From CAYQTL01 sp964420405 (GTDB taxonomy: Bacteria; Acidobacteriota; Thermoanaerobaculia; Thermoanaerobaculales; Sulfomarinibacteraceae), in assembly GCA_964420405.1 (NCBI GenBank), contig CAYQTL010000008.1, positions 1 to 64,000 on the forward strand: a DNA stretch of 64,000 bases. The letters are read 5' to 3'. Every line of letters begins with the position of its first letter. Position 1 is the first letter of the stretch. A model generated the notes under the pieces. The model had not been told where the DNA came from. It worked only from the letters and a program-made list of their open reading frames with translations, and searched no databases. Both the position numbers and the translations under genes were made by a program. Positions 7,923 to 16,650 of this stretch are shown here, in pieces.

Positions 7923-10115
7923 TCAGAACCACAGCGCCGCGACGCGCACCGTGACGAACGCCGCGAGCCACGCGAGCCCGGTCATCACCAGCCACGCCGC
8001 CACCGGCCACCGCCACGAGCCCGACTCGCGGGCCATCACCGCCATCGTCGAGACGCACTGCAGGCACAGGGCGACGAACACCATCAGACCGAGAGCCACC
8101 GGGGCGGTGAGCAGGGGTGAGCCGTCGGCCCGTTCGACGGTCCGCAGGCGCTCTGCCAGGCTCGCGGTCTCCTCGTCGCCGCTGCCCACGGCGGTGGTGG
8201 TCGCCAGGGCCGCCACCACCACCTCACGGGCCGGAAACGACGCCACCACCGCGGCGGTGATCCGCCAGTCCCAGCCGAGGGGCCGGCACAGCGGCTCGAG
8301 CAGCCTCCCGCCGCGTCCGAGCAGGCTGTGCTCGAGCTGGGCCGAGCTCTCGGCGGTGTCCAACCGTGCCAGGGCCTCCTCCAGCTCCGCTCCCTCGAGC
8401 TGCGCCGCCACCTCCGAGCGCGCGGCGTCGTACCGCTGCTCGATCGACTCCGAGTGCGGGAAGTAGGCCAGCGCCCACACCACCAGCGTCGCCGCGAAGA
8501 TGAACGTTCCCGCCCGCAGCAGGAACGCCCTCGAGCGCTGCCAGACCTCGGTGACCACCGAGCGCGGCTGGGGCCAGCGGTAGGGCGGCATCTCGAGCAG
8601 GAACGGCGGTGGCGGGCCAGCGAGCACCGTCCGCTTCGCCACCAGCGCCGCCAGCACCCCGCCGGCGATCCCCAGCAGGTAGAGCCCGAGGAGCGTCACG
8701 CCCTGCAGCCCGAGGACTCCCCCCGCCACCGGTACCGCCGGCACGAAGGCGCCGATCAGCAGCCCGTAGACCGGCAGCCGGGCGGAGCAGGTCATGAACG
8801 GCGCCGCGAGGATCGTCGCGATGCGGTCCCGGCGGTCCGAGATCACCCGCGTCGCCATGATCCCGGGCACCGCGCACGCGAAGCTCGACAGCATCGGGAT
8901 GACGGAGTGGCCGGACAGCCCGCACGCCCGCATCAGCCGGTCGAGCAGGAACGCCACCCGCGCCATGTAGCCGGTGTCCTCGAGCACCACCAGGAACAGG
9001 AACAGGATCGCGACCTGGGGAAGGAACACGACCACCGAGCCGACGCCGGCGATGACGCCGTCCACCAGCAGGCTCTCGAGGGCGCCGTCCGGCATCAGCC
9101 GGGCGACGGCGCGGCCGAACGCCGAGACCCCGGCGTCGATCCCCTCCACCAGCGGAGCGGCCCACGCGAACACCGACTGGAAGACCACCGTCAGCAGGCC
9201 GAGCAGGATGAGGGTCCCGGCGAGCGGATGGTGCACCACGCGGTCGATCCGGTCGGCGAGCAGCGGAAGGGTTCGCCGCCGCTCGACGCCTTCGAGGAGC
9301 TCGTCGATCCGCCGGTAGCGCTCGCGGGCCTCGGTCGCTCCGACGTCGCCGCCGTCGGCGAACCGATCCCGCGCCGCGGCGAGAATCGCCTCCCCGCCAC
9401 CCGCCGCGAGCTGCGTCACCCGCCCCTCGGCGGTCCCGCCCACATCCAGCAGCGCCCGCTCGAGGATCGGACGCGTCAGCGATCCGCCGGGGCTGCCCAG
9501 GCCCAGCCGGAGCTGATCCACCGCCTCGGCGAGACCCGGCGGCCGGCACGGATCGGACTGGACGCCGGCACGGTCGCGGCAGCTCCACAGGGCCTCGACC
9601 AGCCGCGGCAGCCCCTCGCCACGGGATGCCACCGTCTCCACGACGGGGACTCCGAGGCGCTCGGAAAGACGGTCGACGTCGATCTCGACGCCCCGGCTGC
9701 GCGCCAGGTCGCTCATGTTCAGCGCCACCACCACCGGCAGCTCGAGAGCGAGCACCTGGGTGACGAGGAACAGGTTGCGACGGAGATTGGTGGCGTCGAC
9801 CACCACCACCACCCCGTCGAGGGACGGCTCGCCCGGCAGCGCGCCGGCGAGCACCTCGACCGCGATCAGCTCGTCCGGCGAGCCGGCCGACAGCGAGTAG
9901 GTCCCGGGGAGGTCCACCAGCTCGAGGCGCCCGGCGGCCGAGTCGGAGACGCCGATCGTGCGCTCGACGGTCACGCCCGGGTAGTTGCCGACCTTCCGGC
10001 GAAGCCCCGTGAGGGCGTTGAAGAGGGTCGTCTTGCCGGTGTTCGGGTTCCCCACCACCGCCACCCGCAGCGGGCGGGACTCCTCCCGGAAGCGTCCCGC
10101 AGGGCTGGCCGTCAC
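7923..10115 (-). CDS. feoB: Ferrous iron transporter FeoB
   Basis: A 730-residue inner-membrane Fe2+ transporter. The N-terminal G domain shows G1 GNPNTGKT (22-29), G3 DLPGTYS, G4 NMSD and G5 ASRGEG. It is followed by a helical spacer and the polytopic Gate/FeoB_C core. A soluble insertion rich in Glu/Ala precedes the last helices, as in other FeoBs. The GTG start (10115) overlaps the feoA stop by four bases (GTGA), so FeoA and FeoB are coupled. A tiny membrane gene follows two bases after the stop. Length and domain order are normal. Confidence 0.96.
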   Translation of the reverse strand: MTASPAGRFREESRPLRVAVVGNPNTGKTTLFNALTGLRRKVGNYPGVTVERTIGVSDSAAGRLELVDLPGTYSLSAGSPDELIAVEVLAGALPGEPSLDGVVVVVDATNLRRNLFLVTQVLALELPVVVALNMSDLARSRGVEIDVDRLSERLGVPVVETVASRGEGLPRLVEALWSCRDRAGVQSDPCRPPGLAEAVDQLRLGLGSPGGSLTRPILERALLDVGGTAEGRVTQLAAGGGEAILAAARDRFADGGDVGATEARERYRRIDELLEGVERRRTLPLLADRIDRVVHHPLAGTLILLGLLTVVFQSVFAWAAPLVEGIDAGVSAFGRAVARLMPDGALESLLVDGVIAGVGSVVVFLPQVAILFLFLVVLEDTGYMARVAFLLDRLMRACGLSGHSVIPMLSSFACAVPGIMATRVISDRRDRIATILAAPFMTCSARLPVYGLLIGAFVPAVPVAGGVLGLQGVTLLGLYLLGIAGGVLAALVAKRTVLAGPPPPFLLEMPPYRWPQPRSVVTEVWQRSRAFLLRAGTFIFAATLVVWALAYFPHSESIEQRYDAARSEVAAQLEGAELEEALARLDTAESSAQLEHSLLGRGGRLLEPLCRPLGWDWRITAAVVASFPAREVVVAALATTTAVGSGDEETASLAERLRTVERADGSPLLTAPVALGLMVFVALCLQCVSTMAVMARESGSWRWPVAAWLVMTGLAWLAAFVTVRVAALWF

Positions 10116-10462
10116 GGCTCGACCTCGACCCCGCGCGCCTCGTCGCGCCTGAGCGACAACGCGTAGCCGTGCACCCGGATCTCGATGGGATCGCCCGCCG
10201 GCGCCCGGCGCACGACCGTCACCCGGACCCCCTCGACCACGCCCATCCGCATCAACCGCACGGCCTGGCGGCTCGCATGGTCGATCCGCCGAACCACGAC
10301 GGTATCGCCGGGCCGGACCTCGTCCAGAGTGCCAGGAGCGTCGGCCGGACGGGCGGAGCGACCCCGCAGCCAGCGCCGTACGCGCTCGAGAGCGCGGCTC
10401 GGAGCGGTGGGAAGGGGTTGCGGCGGATCGTCGGCAGTACTGAAACGCAGTCGCACGCTCAT
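10112..10462 (-). CDS. feoA: Ferrous iron transport protein FeoA
   Basis: A 116-residue cytoplasmic protein with the FeoA SH3-like fold in its C-terminal 70 residues (LRPGD-like VRPGDTVVV, then LMRMGVVEG and a closing LSLRRDEA). The first 45 residues are a non-conserved extension. ATG 10462 is supported by a TACCTT box seven bases upstream. It is the first gene of feoA-feoB-small membrane protein and diverges from a BtuF-like gene only 60 bp away. FeoA binds and tunes FeoB. Confidence 0.9.
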   Translation of the reverse strand: MSVRLRFSTADDPPQPLPTAPSRALERVRRWLRGRSARPADAPGTLDEVRPGDTVVVRRIDHASRQAVRLMRMGVVEGVRVTVVRRAPAGDPIEIRVHGYALSLRRDEARGVEVEP

Positions 10463-10469
10463 CTCGTGA

Positions 10470-10475
10470 AAGGTA
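10470..10475 (-). promoter_or_regulatory. Predicted leaderless -10 box for feoA
   Basis: TACCTT on the minus strand, seven bases before ATG 10462. It shares a 60-bp divergent spacer with the BtuF-like gene. I saw no clear Fur-box palindrome there. Confidence 0.4.
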
Positions 10476-10510
10476 CCACGACCTCGAGGCCGGTCACAAC
10501 GCGCGTCGCG

Positions 10511-10516
10511 TAGACT
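10511..10516 (+). promoter_or_regulatory. Predicted leaderless -10 box for the BtuF-like gene
   Basis: TAGACT exactly six bases before GTG 10523, with no Shine-Dalgarno sequence. Confidence 0.5.
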
Positions 10517-10522
10517 CGCTCG

Positions 10523-11416
10523 GTGGAGAGACCACTCGTCCGGCACGCTGCCGTCACAGGCACCATCACGATCGCCATCCTGGTGGGATGCGGCCGCGAC
10601 GGGAGCGCCCCGGCCGCAGGCGAGCCGTCAACCGACCGAATCGTGTCGATGGCTCCGAGCCTCACCGAGACCCTGTTCGCACTCGGGATCGGGGAGCGGG
10701 TGGTGGGCGTCACGCGCTACTGCGACTACCCGCCGAAGGTCCGGGCGCTGCCGGCGGTCGGCGGCCACCTCGACCCCTCCTACGAGGCGATCGTGGCGCT
10801 CGAGCCCGATCTCGTGCTGCTGCACCGCGCCCACGCAGAGGCCGAGCGGCGCCTGCGCTCGATCGGCATCCCGTCGGTCCGGATCGACCAGGACCGGGTC
10901 GAGTCGGTGCTGCGCTCGTTCGCCGACGTCGCCGCCGCGTGCGGGGTGCCCGAGCGGGGCGCGAAGCTGCGGGCGCGGGTCGCGGCCGAGCTCGATGCCG
11001 CGCGGGTGCCGGTGCGAGCCGACCCGCCGCGGGTCTTGGTGGTCGTCAGCCGGACGGTCGGCGCCGACGTCCGCACCGTGTGGGCCGCGGCCCCGGGGTC
11101 GTACCACGACGACCTGCTGCGGCTCGCCGGCGCCGTCAACGTGCTCGGCGACACGGTGGTCGCCCATCCCGAGCTGTCCCGCGAGGGGCTGCTCGCGCTC
11201 GACCCGGACGTCGTCCTGGACCTCGTCGCGGACCTCGAGGAGCGCGGCATCGACCGGCGGACCGCGAGAAGCGACTGGGCGGACCTCCGCATTCTGCGGT
11301 CGGTCCGTGCCGGCAGGATCCATGTGCTCGACGACGACGCCCTGTTCGTGCCCGGACCGAGGGTCGCCGACGCCGTCCGCGTCTTCGCCGCGGCGATCCA
11401 CGCTGACGGCATGTGA
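10523..11416 (+). CDS. BtuF/FecB-type substrate-binding lipoprotein
   Basis: A 297-residue periplasmic binding lipoprotein (signal peptide ending AILVGC). The opening RIVSMAPSLTETLFALGIG and LEPDLVL motifs are characteristic of helical-backbone binding proteins for vitamin B12, heme or siderophores. It starts at GTG 10523, placed by the TAGACT box six bases upstream. It most likely delivers substrate to the permease/ATPase at 2109-3937, which lack their own binding protein; the split arrangement is odd. Its promoter is divergent from feoA, so co-regulation with iron uptake is plausible. Confidence 0.88.
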   Translation: MERPLVRHAAVTGTITIAILVGCGRDGSAPAAGEPSTDRIVSMAPSLTETLFALGIGERVVGVTRYCDYPPKVRALPAVGGHLDPSYEAIVALEPDLVLLHRAHAEAERRLRSIGIPSVRIDQDRVESVLRSFADVAAACGVPERGAKLRARVAAELDAARVPVRADPPRVLVVVSRTVGADVRTVWAAAPGSYHDDLLRLAGAVNVLGDTVVAHPELSREGLLALDPDVVLDLVADLEERGIDRRTARSDWADLRILRSVRAGRIHVLDDDALFVPGPRVADAVRVFAAAIHADGM

Positions 11417-11476
11417 CGACGTGGCGGTGGGGACGCCCGACAACCGGGCCGCCCCCGTCGAGCGATCCGGGATCCG

Positions 11477-11833
11477 TCAGCCGGGCTTCTTCGGCGGGAC
11501 CATGTGCGCGACCCGGTGGTTGAGCATCGGCATCACGTCAAAGGCGATCTCCTCGTACGGGTGCACCTCCCGCAGGCGCCGCAGCACGGCGGGCAGCCGG
11601 TCGGTCGCACACACCGTCTCGAGTCGGCACTCGTCGGCACTCTCGACGGTCCCGACCCGGCCCTGGTACGGCGTCGCGCCGTCGAGCGGCCGGTAGTGGC
11701 CCGTGCCGCGGGTCACGAAGGCGCAGTGGTCGTAGTCGCCGATCCGGCCTGCGCCGGCGTCGCCCAGCGCCAGTCGGACCGCCTCCTCGTGCCCGGCGGG
11801 AACGAACACCACGAGCTTGACGGTCTCCTCCAT
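11477..11833 (-). CDS. YqfO/NIF3 insertion-domain-like (CutA-fold) protein
   Basis: A 118-residue stand-alone protein matching the small domain inserted in YqfO/NIF3 proteins, which has a CutA-like ferredoxin fold. Telltale stretches are FVPAGHEEAVRLALGDAGAG, IGDYDHCAF and the HPYEE motif near the C terminus, all conserved in this family and in YbgI/YqfO relatives. ATG 11833 follows a GGGAGG ribosome site. The biochemical role of stand-alone members is not established; metal-dependent oligomerisation is likely by homology to CutA. Confidence 0.75.
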   Translation of the reverse strand: MEETVKLVVFVPAGHEEAVRLALGDAGAGRIGDYDHCAFVTRGTGHYRPLDGATPYQGRVGTVESADECRLETVCATDRLPAVLRRLREVHPYEEIAFDVMPMLNHRVAHMVPPKKPG

Positions 11834-11999
11834 CGGGGACCTCCCGCCGGCATGGTACACGCTCCGCGCGTCGAGCCCGAAGTTCCCGGGCAGCCGACAC
11901 TTCCGGATCAAAATGTGACCGCGGACACTGCGCCCCGGGGGTCGTTCTGCGACGCTGGTCACGGTCATGGCCCGCTGACCGGGCCGAGGGGAGTGACCC

Positions 12000-12329
12000 G
12001 TGGTGCCGACCCGTTCCCGCCGCCTGCGCCTGCTCGAAAGCCTCTGCCGGACCATGAGCGACATGCTGCACGAGCGCGTTCTCCGCGCCGCGTCGGCCCG
12101 CGGGCTGCGCCATCCCCCGGAGAACACCAGCGCGATCTACGCCCTCGCCATGGCAGAGGTCCCGGACCTGCTCGACCAGCTGTTCATGGTCCACCACCGC
12201 GCCTGCGAGGAGCGGGGCGAGCCGACGCCGGCCGCCGATCCCGCCGTTGCCCGCGACGACCGCGAGCGCACGCGGATGCTGTCAGCGGTCCGCGCCGCGG
12301 TGCTCCGGTCCGAGCACCGCTTCAGCTAG
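12000..12329 (+). CDS. Hypothetical protein
   Basis: A 109-residue, Arg- and Ala-rich, probably helical cytoplasmic protein with no signal peptide or motif I recognise. The GTG at 12000 follows GGGGAG; an ATG at 12054 is an alternative. Its TAG stop is made from the first bases of the 168-bp palindrome, so either the element inserted at the 3' end or it evolved as part of it. If the former, the original C terminus may have been slightly different. Function unknown. Confidence 0.55.
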   Translation: MVPTRSRRLRLLESLCRTMSDMLHERVLRAASARGLRHPPENTSAIYALAMAEVPDLLDQLFMVHHRACEERGEPTPAADPAVARDDRERTRMLSAVRAAVLRSEHRFS

Positions 12330-12493
12330 GAGGTCGTAGGGCATAGATGGCGGATGGATTTCGGAGCGTCGTGAGATGCCCGTTTTCGGCGGATTCGAGG
12401 CGCAGTACTCTGAGTACGGGCCGAGAATCCGCCGGAAACGGGCGCTCACGACGCCCGAAAGGCGCCGTCAGTCTATGCCCTACGCCCTCCTAG
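12326..12493 (+). repeat. 168-bp palindromic element, copy 1
   Basis: An imperfect palindrome from CTAGGAGG to CCTCCTAG. The outer 22 bases (12326-12347) match the reverse complement of 12472-12493 with one mismatch. Inner arms also pair (12378-12396 with 12425-12444), and the centre is GTACTC-T-GAGTAC (12405-12417). It differs from copy 2 at 59000 only at 12468 (T versus C). It encodes no protein. It begins inside the TAG stop of the upstream gene and could serve as a transcript end between convergent genes. CTAG at both ends would fit a 4-bp target duplication of an IS5-group-mobilised MITE (inference). Confidence 0.9.
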
Positions 12494-12508
12494 GGGCCGG
12501 CAGGGCGC

Positions 12509-13396
12509 TCAGTCGACACAGTCAAGCGGGCGCGAAGGGACGCCGGGGAGGTACTCGGCGTCGCCGGTGCCCTGCGGATTGCCGTCCACCTTCGAGACGT
12601 AGACGAAGATCGCGTTCGGGATGCCCCCCTGGTCGGCGACCGCACACGGATCGGGCGTGAGGTCCGCGGGGTCGAGGGAGACCTCCACCGTCAGCGGCTC
12701 CTCCTGATCGGCGACGCCGAGGCTGGCGAACGACCACTGCCGCATGGACAGCTGCTCCACGGAGCGCGCGCCGTCCGCCACCACCGCGCCGTCGCCGCGC
12801 CGCACCCGGTAGTGGACCGTCACCGGCCCGTCCATCGCGAGGCTCCCGACGCCGAGGTTGGAGCGGAACCGGGCGTCCTGCCGCGCGCCCGTCACGATGG
12901 CCGGCTCGGCGTAGGCGTTGACCAGCTCGATGTTGGCGGCCACCGTCTGGCCGAAGGTGCCCTCCGGGCTGCCCACGTTGTAGGTCCTGGTGGTCGCCGC
13001 GAGCCTCGAGGAGTCGGGATTCGACGGAAAGAACGACGGCGACGCGGTCACGATCAGCATGCCCTTGACCGCCGCGGTGAGGCCGAAGCCGTCCTGGACG
13101 ATGTTCTCCAGCGTCCGCGTCTCACGCGGCCCGAGCTGGACGATCATCGAGAGCGGCCCGGAGAAGGTGCCGTCGAGAACGTTCGCCTGTCCCTCCGGCA
13201 GGAACTGGAGGCCGACCGTCAGCGGCCCGTCGGTCGCGTTGTGGACGGTGGCGTCGGACACCCACTGGGTCGGCGGGTTGCCGAGGCCGGGAGTGGCCGA
13301 GATCACCGCGAAGAGGTGGGTGTCGGCGAGCTGCTGGGCAGACAGGGGAGCCGCCGCCAGCAGGAGCGACGACAGCAGGACGCAGGCACGGGACAT
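12509..13396 (-). CDS. Secreted hypothetical protein
   Basis: A 295-residue protein with an N-terminal signal peptide (MSRACVLLSSLLLAAAPLSA, cleavage after AQQ). ATG 13396 has a GGAGGT ribosome site, and TATGAT upstream is a possible -10. The mature part is beta-rich, with alternating Thr/Val stretches and no cysteines until the last third. I do not recognise the family; it is reminiscent of small secreted proteins that acidobacterial-type genomes carry in numbers. The gene is monocistronic and convergent with the gene ending at 12329, with the 168-bp palindrome between them. Confidence 0.7.
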   Translation of the reverse strand: MSRACVLLSSLLLAAAPLSAQQLADTHLFAVISATPGLGNPPTQWVSDATVHNATDGPLTVGLQFLPEGQANVLDGTFSGPLSMIVQLGPRETRTLENIVQDGFGLTAAVKGMLIVTASPSFFPSNPDSSRLAATTRTYNVGSPEGTFGQTVAANIELVNAYAEPAIVTGARQDARFRSNLGVGSLAMDGPVTVHYRVRRGDGAVVADGARSVEQLSMRQWSFASLGVADQEEPLTVEVSLDPADLTPDPCAVADQGGIPNAIFVYVSKVDGNPQGTGDAEYLPGVPSRPLDCVD

Positions 13397-13692
13397 GGTG
13401 CAACCTCCGGTACGGACCGGTCGATCATATACCGGGCCGCCGCGCGTGCGGTCGAACCGGAGCCCGTCGCCGGTGAGAGCACCCACGCCCACCGGGGAGC
13501 GGCGCCGCCGCCCGATCCCCACGTCCGCCGCCATGCGGCACGACGCCCCGCGCCCGGCGGGAGCTTCTCCGACGGACGACCGACGGAGCCCGGACGGGCG
13601 GGGCTCGTCGGGACCGGCGGCGGAGGCCTCCGCCTGCATCCCCCGGCGGGACCTGCAGCGGGTACGCGGACGACCGCGTCGCCGTGACCGCT

Positions 13693-14628
13693 TCAGTCCG
13701 GGACCCCGCGACCGATCCCGACCTCGGAACGGTGCCGTGGCGGCGCCGGCGCCCCGCTCTCGCCGAGCTGCACCAGCAGCGTGGAGCCGGCTGGCACCAC
13801 CTCGACCCGCGCCCCGGACGCCAGCAGCTTCTCGGTCTCCATGACCTCGAGCACGGTGTCGAGGATCTCCGGGTCGTCGCGGCCGATCTCGTTGAGCGCG
13901 TCCCCGACCACCGCCGGGCGCATGGCGGACGCCTCGGCCATCTTCTGGGAGACCTTGAAGGCCGTCTCGGACTTGATGAGCCCGACCCGGTTCTCGCCAT
14001 CCTGCTTCATGGCGCTGGTCACCTGGACCAGCCGCTTGACGACCTTGTCGGTGATGTTCTCGACCATGTGCCGGTCGGTGAAGGCGACCTTGCGGATGTA
14101 CACCGAGCCGAGCCGGTAGCCCCACTTCTCGGACAGGGGCGAGACCGCGCTGCGCACCGTCCGGCTCAGGCTGTGGCGGTCCTCGAGCATCTTCTCCATC
14201 TCGAGGTTGCTCAGCGTCGAGATCGTCGAGCTGGCGACGTTGGCCTGCAGCGAGCCCTCGGGGTTGGCGTTGACGAACAGGTACGACACAGGGTCGTTGA
14301 CCCGCATCTCGTACCAGATGCCGACCCCCATCGGGGTCCCCTCCTCCGAGTTGACCATCTGGCTGCGCAGATAGTGCTGGCGCAGCGCCGTGCTGACGGT
14401 GTACTTCTTTCCGAACAGCGGGATCAGCACCGCCTTCGGCCCGAACCGGTGGATCGGGAAGTGCAGGCCGGGCTCGTCGACGGTCCCGAGGACCTTGCCG
14501 AACAAGGTGAACACCAGGGCCTCACACTCCCCCACCACCACGTAGCCGCCGAAGGCGGACACGAGCTTGAGTGCGACGGGAATGACCGCGAGGCCGACGA
14601 GGAACGCGACGATCGACATGACGAACAT
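13693..14628 (-). CDS. SPFH/band-7 domain membrane protein (second of pair)
   Basis: A 311-residue protein with one N-terminal transmembrane helix (IVAFLVGLAVIPVALKLV) followed by an SPFH/band-7 domain (YVVVGECEALVFTLFGKV and onward) and a helical C-terminal part ending in a disordered Pro/Arg tail. Such proteins form membrane-associated rings and scaffold proteases or lipid domains (HflK/C, stomatin and flotillin relatives). It lies 13 bases after a second SPFH gene, as in HflK/HflC-like pairs. The final EVGIGRGVPD looks non-conserved and could be read-through into spacer-type sequence. Confidence 0.8.
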   Translation of the reverse strand: MFVMSIVAFLVGLAVIPVALKLVSAFGGYVVVGECEALVFTLFGKVLGTVDEPGLHFPIHRFGPKAVLIPLFGKKYTVSTALRQHYLRSQMVNSEEGTPMGVGIWYEMRVNDPVSYLFVNANPEGSLQANVASSTISTLSNLEMEKMLEDRHSLSRTVRSAVSPLSEKWGYRLGSVYIRKVAFTDRHMVENITDKVVKRLVQVTSAMKQDGENRVGLIKSETAFKVSQKMAEASAMRPAVVGDALNEIGRDDPEILDTVLEVMETEKLLASGARVEVVPAGSTLLVQLGESGAPAPPRHRSEVGIGRGVPD

Positions 14629-14641
14629 CGGCGACCCCCCC

Positions 14642-15643
14642 TCAACCCCGCGACCGGCCGTCGCCGGCCGTCTGGACCACCCGGACCGCCTTGGCCATCA
14701 GGGGCACGCGCAGGTTCCGGAGATAGGCCGCGAGCGCGGCCGATCCGGCTTCGGCCTTGATGCTCTTCAGGGTCGCCGCCAGCTCCCGCAGCGGCGCGAC
14801 CTCGGCCTGGGCGGTGTTGGTGGCGATCTCCACCGCCCGCTTGCTCAAGGTGATCTGCTGCTCGGCGTCGGCGCGGGCGGTGCTGATGTCCGCGGCTACC
14901 TGGTTGCGGGTGCTGTTGATGGCCGACAGCGCCCTGTCCACCTCGGGCGGCGGATCGATCTCGGTGATCAGCGCCGCGTCGAGCTCGATGCCGTAGCGGC
15001 CGGCGGTCGAGCGGCACTGGTCCTCCATGTACTCGTTGAGCAGCGGCAGGTTCTTGCGCAGGTCGTTGATCGACACGCCCTCGGACAGCTCGACGGTGCT
15101 CGGTCCAGGCTCGCCCTCCACCTCCGTCGCGCCGACGAGGCTCTGGCCGCGCGGGTCGACGAAGTTGGCGATCCGCTCGCGCAGCACGGAGATGAAGAAT
15201 CCCATCACGTGCTCGAGGGGGCTTTGGACGCCGAACAGGTAGGCGTACAGGTTGCTCTCGCTCGCCCGGTAGCGGATCTGGCCGTTCACCCCGGTGGTCA
15301 GGTTGTCCTTGGTGACAGCCTCGATGGTGGCCTGCTCCTTGGTGGGATCCCAGACCACGTCCACCGCCTGGGTCGCGATGCTGGTCTTGTGGACCTCCTG
15401 CCAGGGCCACTTGAGGTACGGACCGCCGGGTGGCACGACCCGGACCGCCGGGTAGCGGTACCTCTCCTGCTCCGCCTCCGACAGGGTCGGGTCGACGGCG
15501 CCGCCGCCGCCCGGCATCCGCTGCGCACGGCCGAAGCTGGTGACCACCGCCCTCTCGTCGGGCCGCACGGTGTAGAAGCCCGAGATCAGGACCCTGAACA
15601 CGAAGTACACGGCGATGCCCGCGAACAGCGCGATGACCGGCAC
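14642..15643 (-). CDS. SPFH/band-7 domain membrane protein (first of pair)
   Basis: A 333-residue protein with an N-terminal transmembrane helix (VIALFAGIAVYFVFRVL), the band-7 opening FYTVRPDERAVVTSFGRAQR, and a long helical region rich in Ala, Glu and Arg, likely coiled coil. The start is GTG 15643, preceded by a GGGGGAGG ribosome site; the frame is open upstream, but that stretch is Arg-rich spacer. It forms an operon with the next SPFH gene. The pair probably makes a hetero-oligomeric membrane cage; the client protein is not encoded nearby. Confidence 0.82.
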   Translation of the reverse strand: MPVIALFAGIAVYFVFRVLISGFYTVRPDERAVVTSFGRAQRMPGGGGAVDPTLSEAEQERYRYPAVRVVPPGGPYLKWPWQEVHKTSIATQAVDVVWDPTKEQATIEAVTKDNLTTGVNGQIRYRASESNLYAYLFGVQSPLEHVMGFFISVLRERIANFVDPRGQSLVGATEVEGEPGPSTVELSEGVSINDLRKNLPLLNEYMEDQCRSTAGRYGIELDAALITEIDPPPEVDRALSAINSTRNQVAADISTARADAEQQITLSKRAVEIATNTAQAEVAPLRELAATLKSIKAEAGSAALAAYLRNLRVPLMAKAVRVVQTAGDGRSRG

Positions 15644-15780
15644 GTGGAACCTCCCCCTCGCGTGAGTCGTGGCGCCATACCACCAGATCGGAGATCGCAG
15701 CGCAAGGGGCTTCGGTGGCCGTGCGACGCGGGATCGCCAGCCGTCGGGCGGAGCTCGCCCCGTCGGGTGAGGGCCCGCGG

Positions 15781-15802
15781 GGATCCCGATCCCGTTCCCG
15801 AT
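15781..15802 (+). repeat. GATCCC/GTTCCC hexamer tract
   Basis: A short tract of GATCCC and GTTCCC units ending CCCGATG, in the spacer between the SPFH operon and the glycosyltransferase. A reverse-orientation fragment lies at 15840-15857. Confidence 0.7.
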
Positions 15803-15868
15803 GCCACGGCACGGGCCGGGACAGCACGACAGCACCCGTCGGGATCGGAATCGGAGGGCCGGAGCCCG

Positions 15869-15874
15869 TATACT
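15869..15874 (+). promoter_or_regulatory. Candidate -10 box of the glycosyltransferase gene
   Basis: TATACT, 57 bases before the ATG at 15932, so this would be a conventional leader with a GGAG ribosome site rather than a leaderless mRNA. Confidence 0.35.
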
Positions 15875-15931
15875 CGAGAGCACGACGCGGATCTGTTCCT
15901 GGATCGGCGAACGCCCCGTGTGGAGCTGGTG

Positions 15932-16531
15932 ATGAAGCTCACGGTCGTGATCACCGTCTGGAAACGGGAGCGGTTCCTGCCCCACGCGATCCAGTCGGTC
16001 CTCGTCCAGACCCATCGCGACTGGGAGATCCTCGTCTACTCGGACGGCCGGTCGCGCCGCACCCGGGAGGTCGTCGACCAGCTGCGCGAGGAGGTGCCGA
16101 TCCGCTATCGCGCGCTTGCGCGCAAGCCCCGCCTGCGCGGCAACCACCTCCGGCGCGCCGGGCTCGAGGACGCCAGGGGCTCCCACGTCTGCGTCCTCGG
16201 CCACGACTGCATCCTCTACCCGAGCTTCCTCGAGACCCACGCGCGGACCATCGGCGACGACCCGGACGCCGTCTCGGTCGTGCCGGTGGACTACTGGAAG
16301 GACTTCGAACGGCGGGGCACGTACCCGCGCGGCGACCATCTGAGGGACGTCGGCGAGGGCGAGATCGACCTGCTGTGCGTCGCGTTCCCCCGCAGGCTCT
16401 CCCTCGCGACCGGCTGCTTCGGACCCTCCATGCGCCGCTTCCGCCACGCCGACTACCTGAGCTTCGATCTCCTGCGGAAGGTCACGCAGCCCGTCTACGC
16501 CGACGGACCGACCCGGGCTGCGCACTTCTGA
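15932..16531 (+). CDS. Small family-2-type glycosyltransferase
   Basis: A 199-residue GT-A fold protein. It opens with the typical LTVVITVWKRERFLPHAIQS nucleotide-binding strand/loop and QTHRDWEILVYSDG. The usual DxD metal site appears only as LGHDC. It is shorter than most GT2 enzymes (about 250-300 residues), with no membrane helix, so it may act with a partner or be a compact variant. ATG 15932 has GGAG just upstream; an in-frame GTG at 15920 is possible. No operon partners; acceptor unknown. Confidence 0.7.
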   Translation: MKLTVVITVWKRERFLPHAIQSVLVQTHRDWEILVYSDGRSRRTREVVDQLREEVPIRYRALARKPRLRGNHLRRAGLEDARGSHVCVLGHDCILYPSFLETHARTIGDDPDAVSVVPVDYWKDFERRGTYPRGDHLRDVGEGEIDLLCVAFPRRLSLATGCFGPSMRRFRHADYLSFDLLRKVTQPVYADGPTRAAHF

Positions 16532-16617
16532 CGGGGAAACCGCCCCGAGCCCGGCGGCGGCATCCCTGACGGGAACAGCGTGCCCGTCCCCCGCCCGCGA
16601 TCCGATCGCCTCAGGAC

Positions 16618-16650
16618 CGCTCCCGATCCCGTTCCCGATCCCGTTCCCGA
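16618..16650 (+). repeat. GATCCC/GTTCCC hexamer tract
   Basis: Alternating GATCCC and GTTCCC units in the 242-base spacer between convergent genes. The rest of this spacer shows nothing recognisable. Confidence 0.75.

Noticed and set aside
10463..10522. Fur box in the feoA/BtuF divergent spacer
   Set aside because: I found no convincing inverted repeat matching the Fur consensus, only the two -10 boxes.
12376..12660. Open frame starting MPVFGGFEAQ, repeated at 59050-59424
   Set aside because: The shared 40 codons lie within the 168-bp palindrome, and the parts after it are unrelated, so it is not a gene family.
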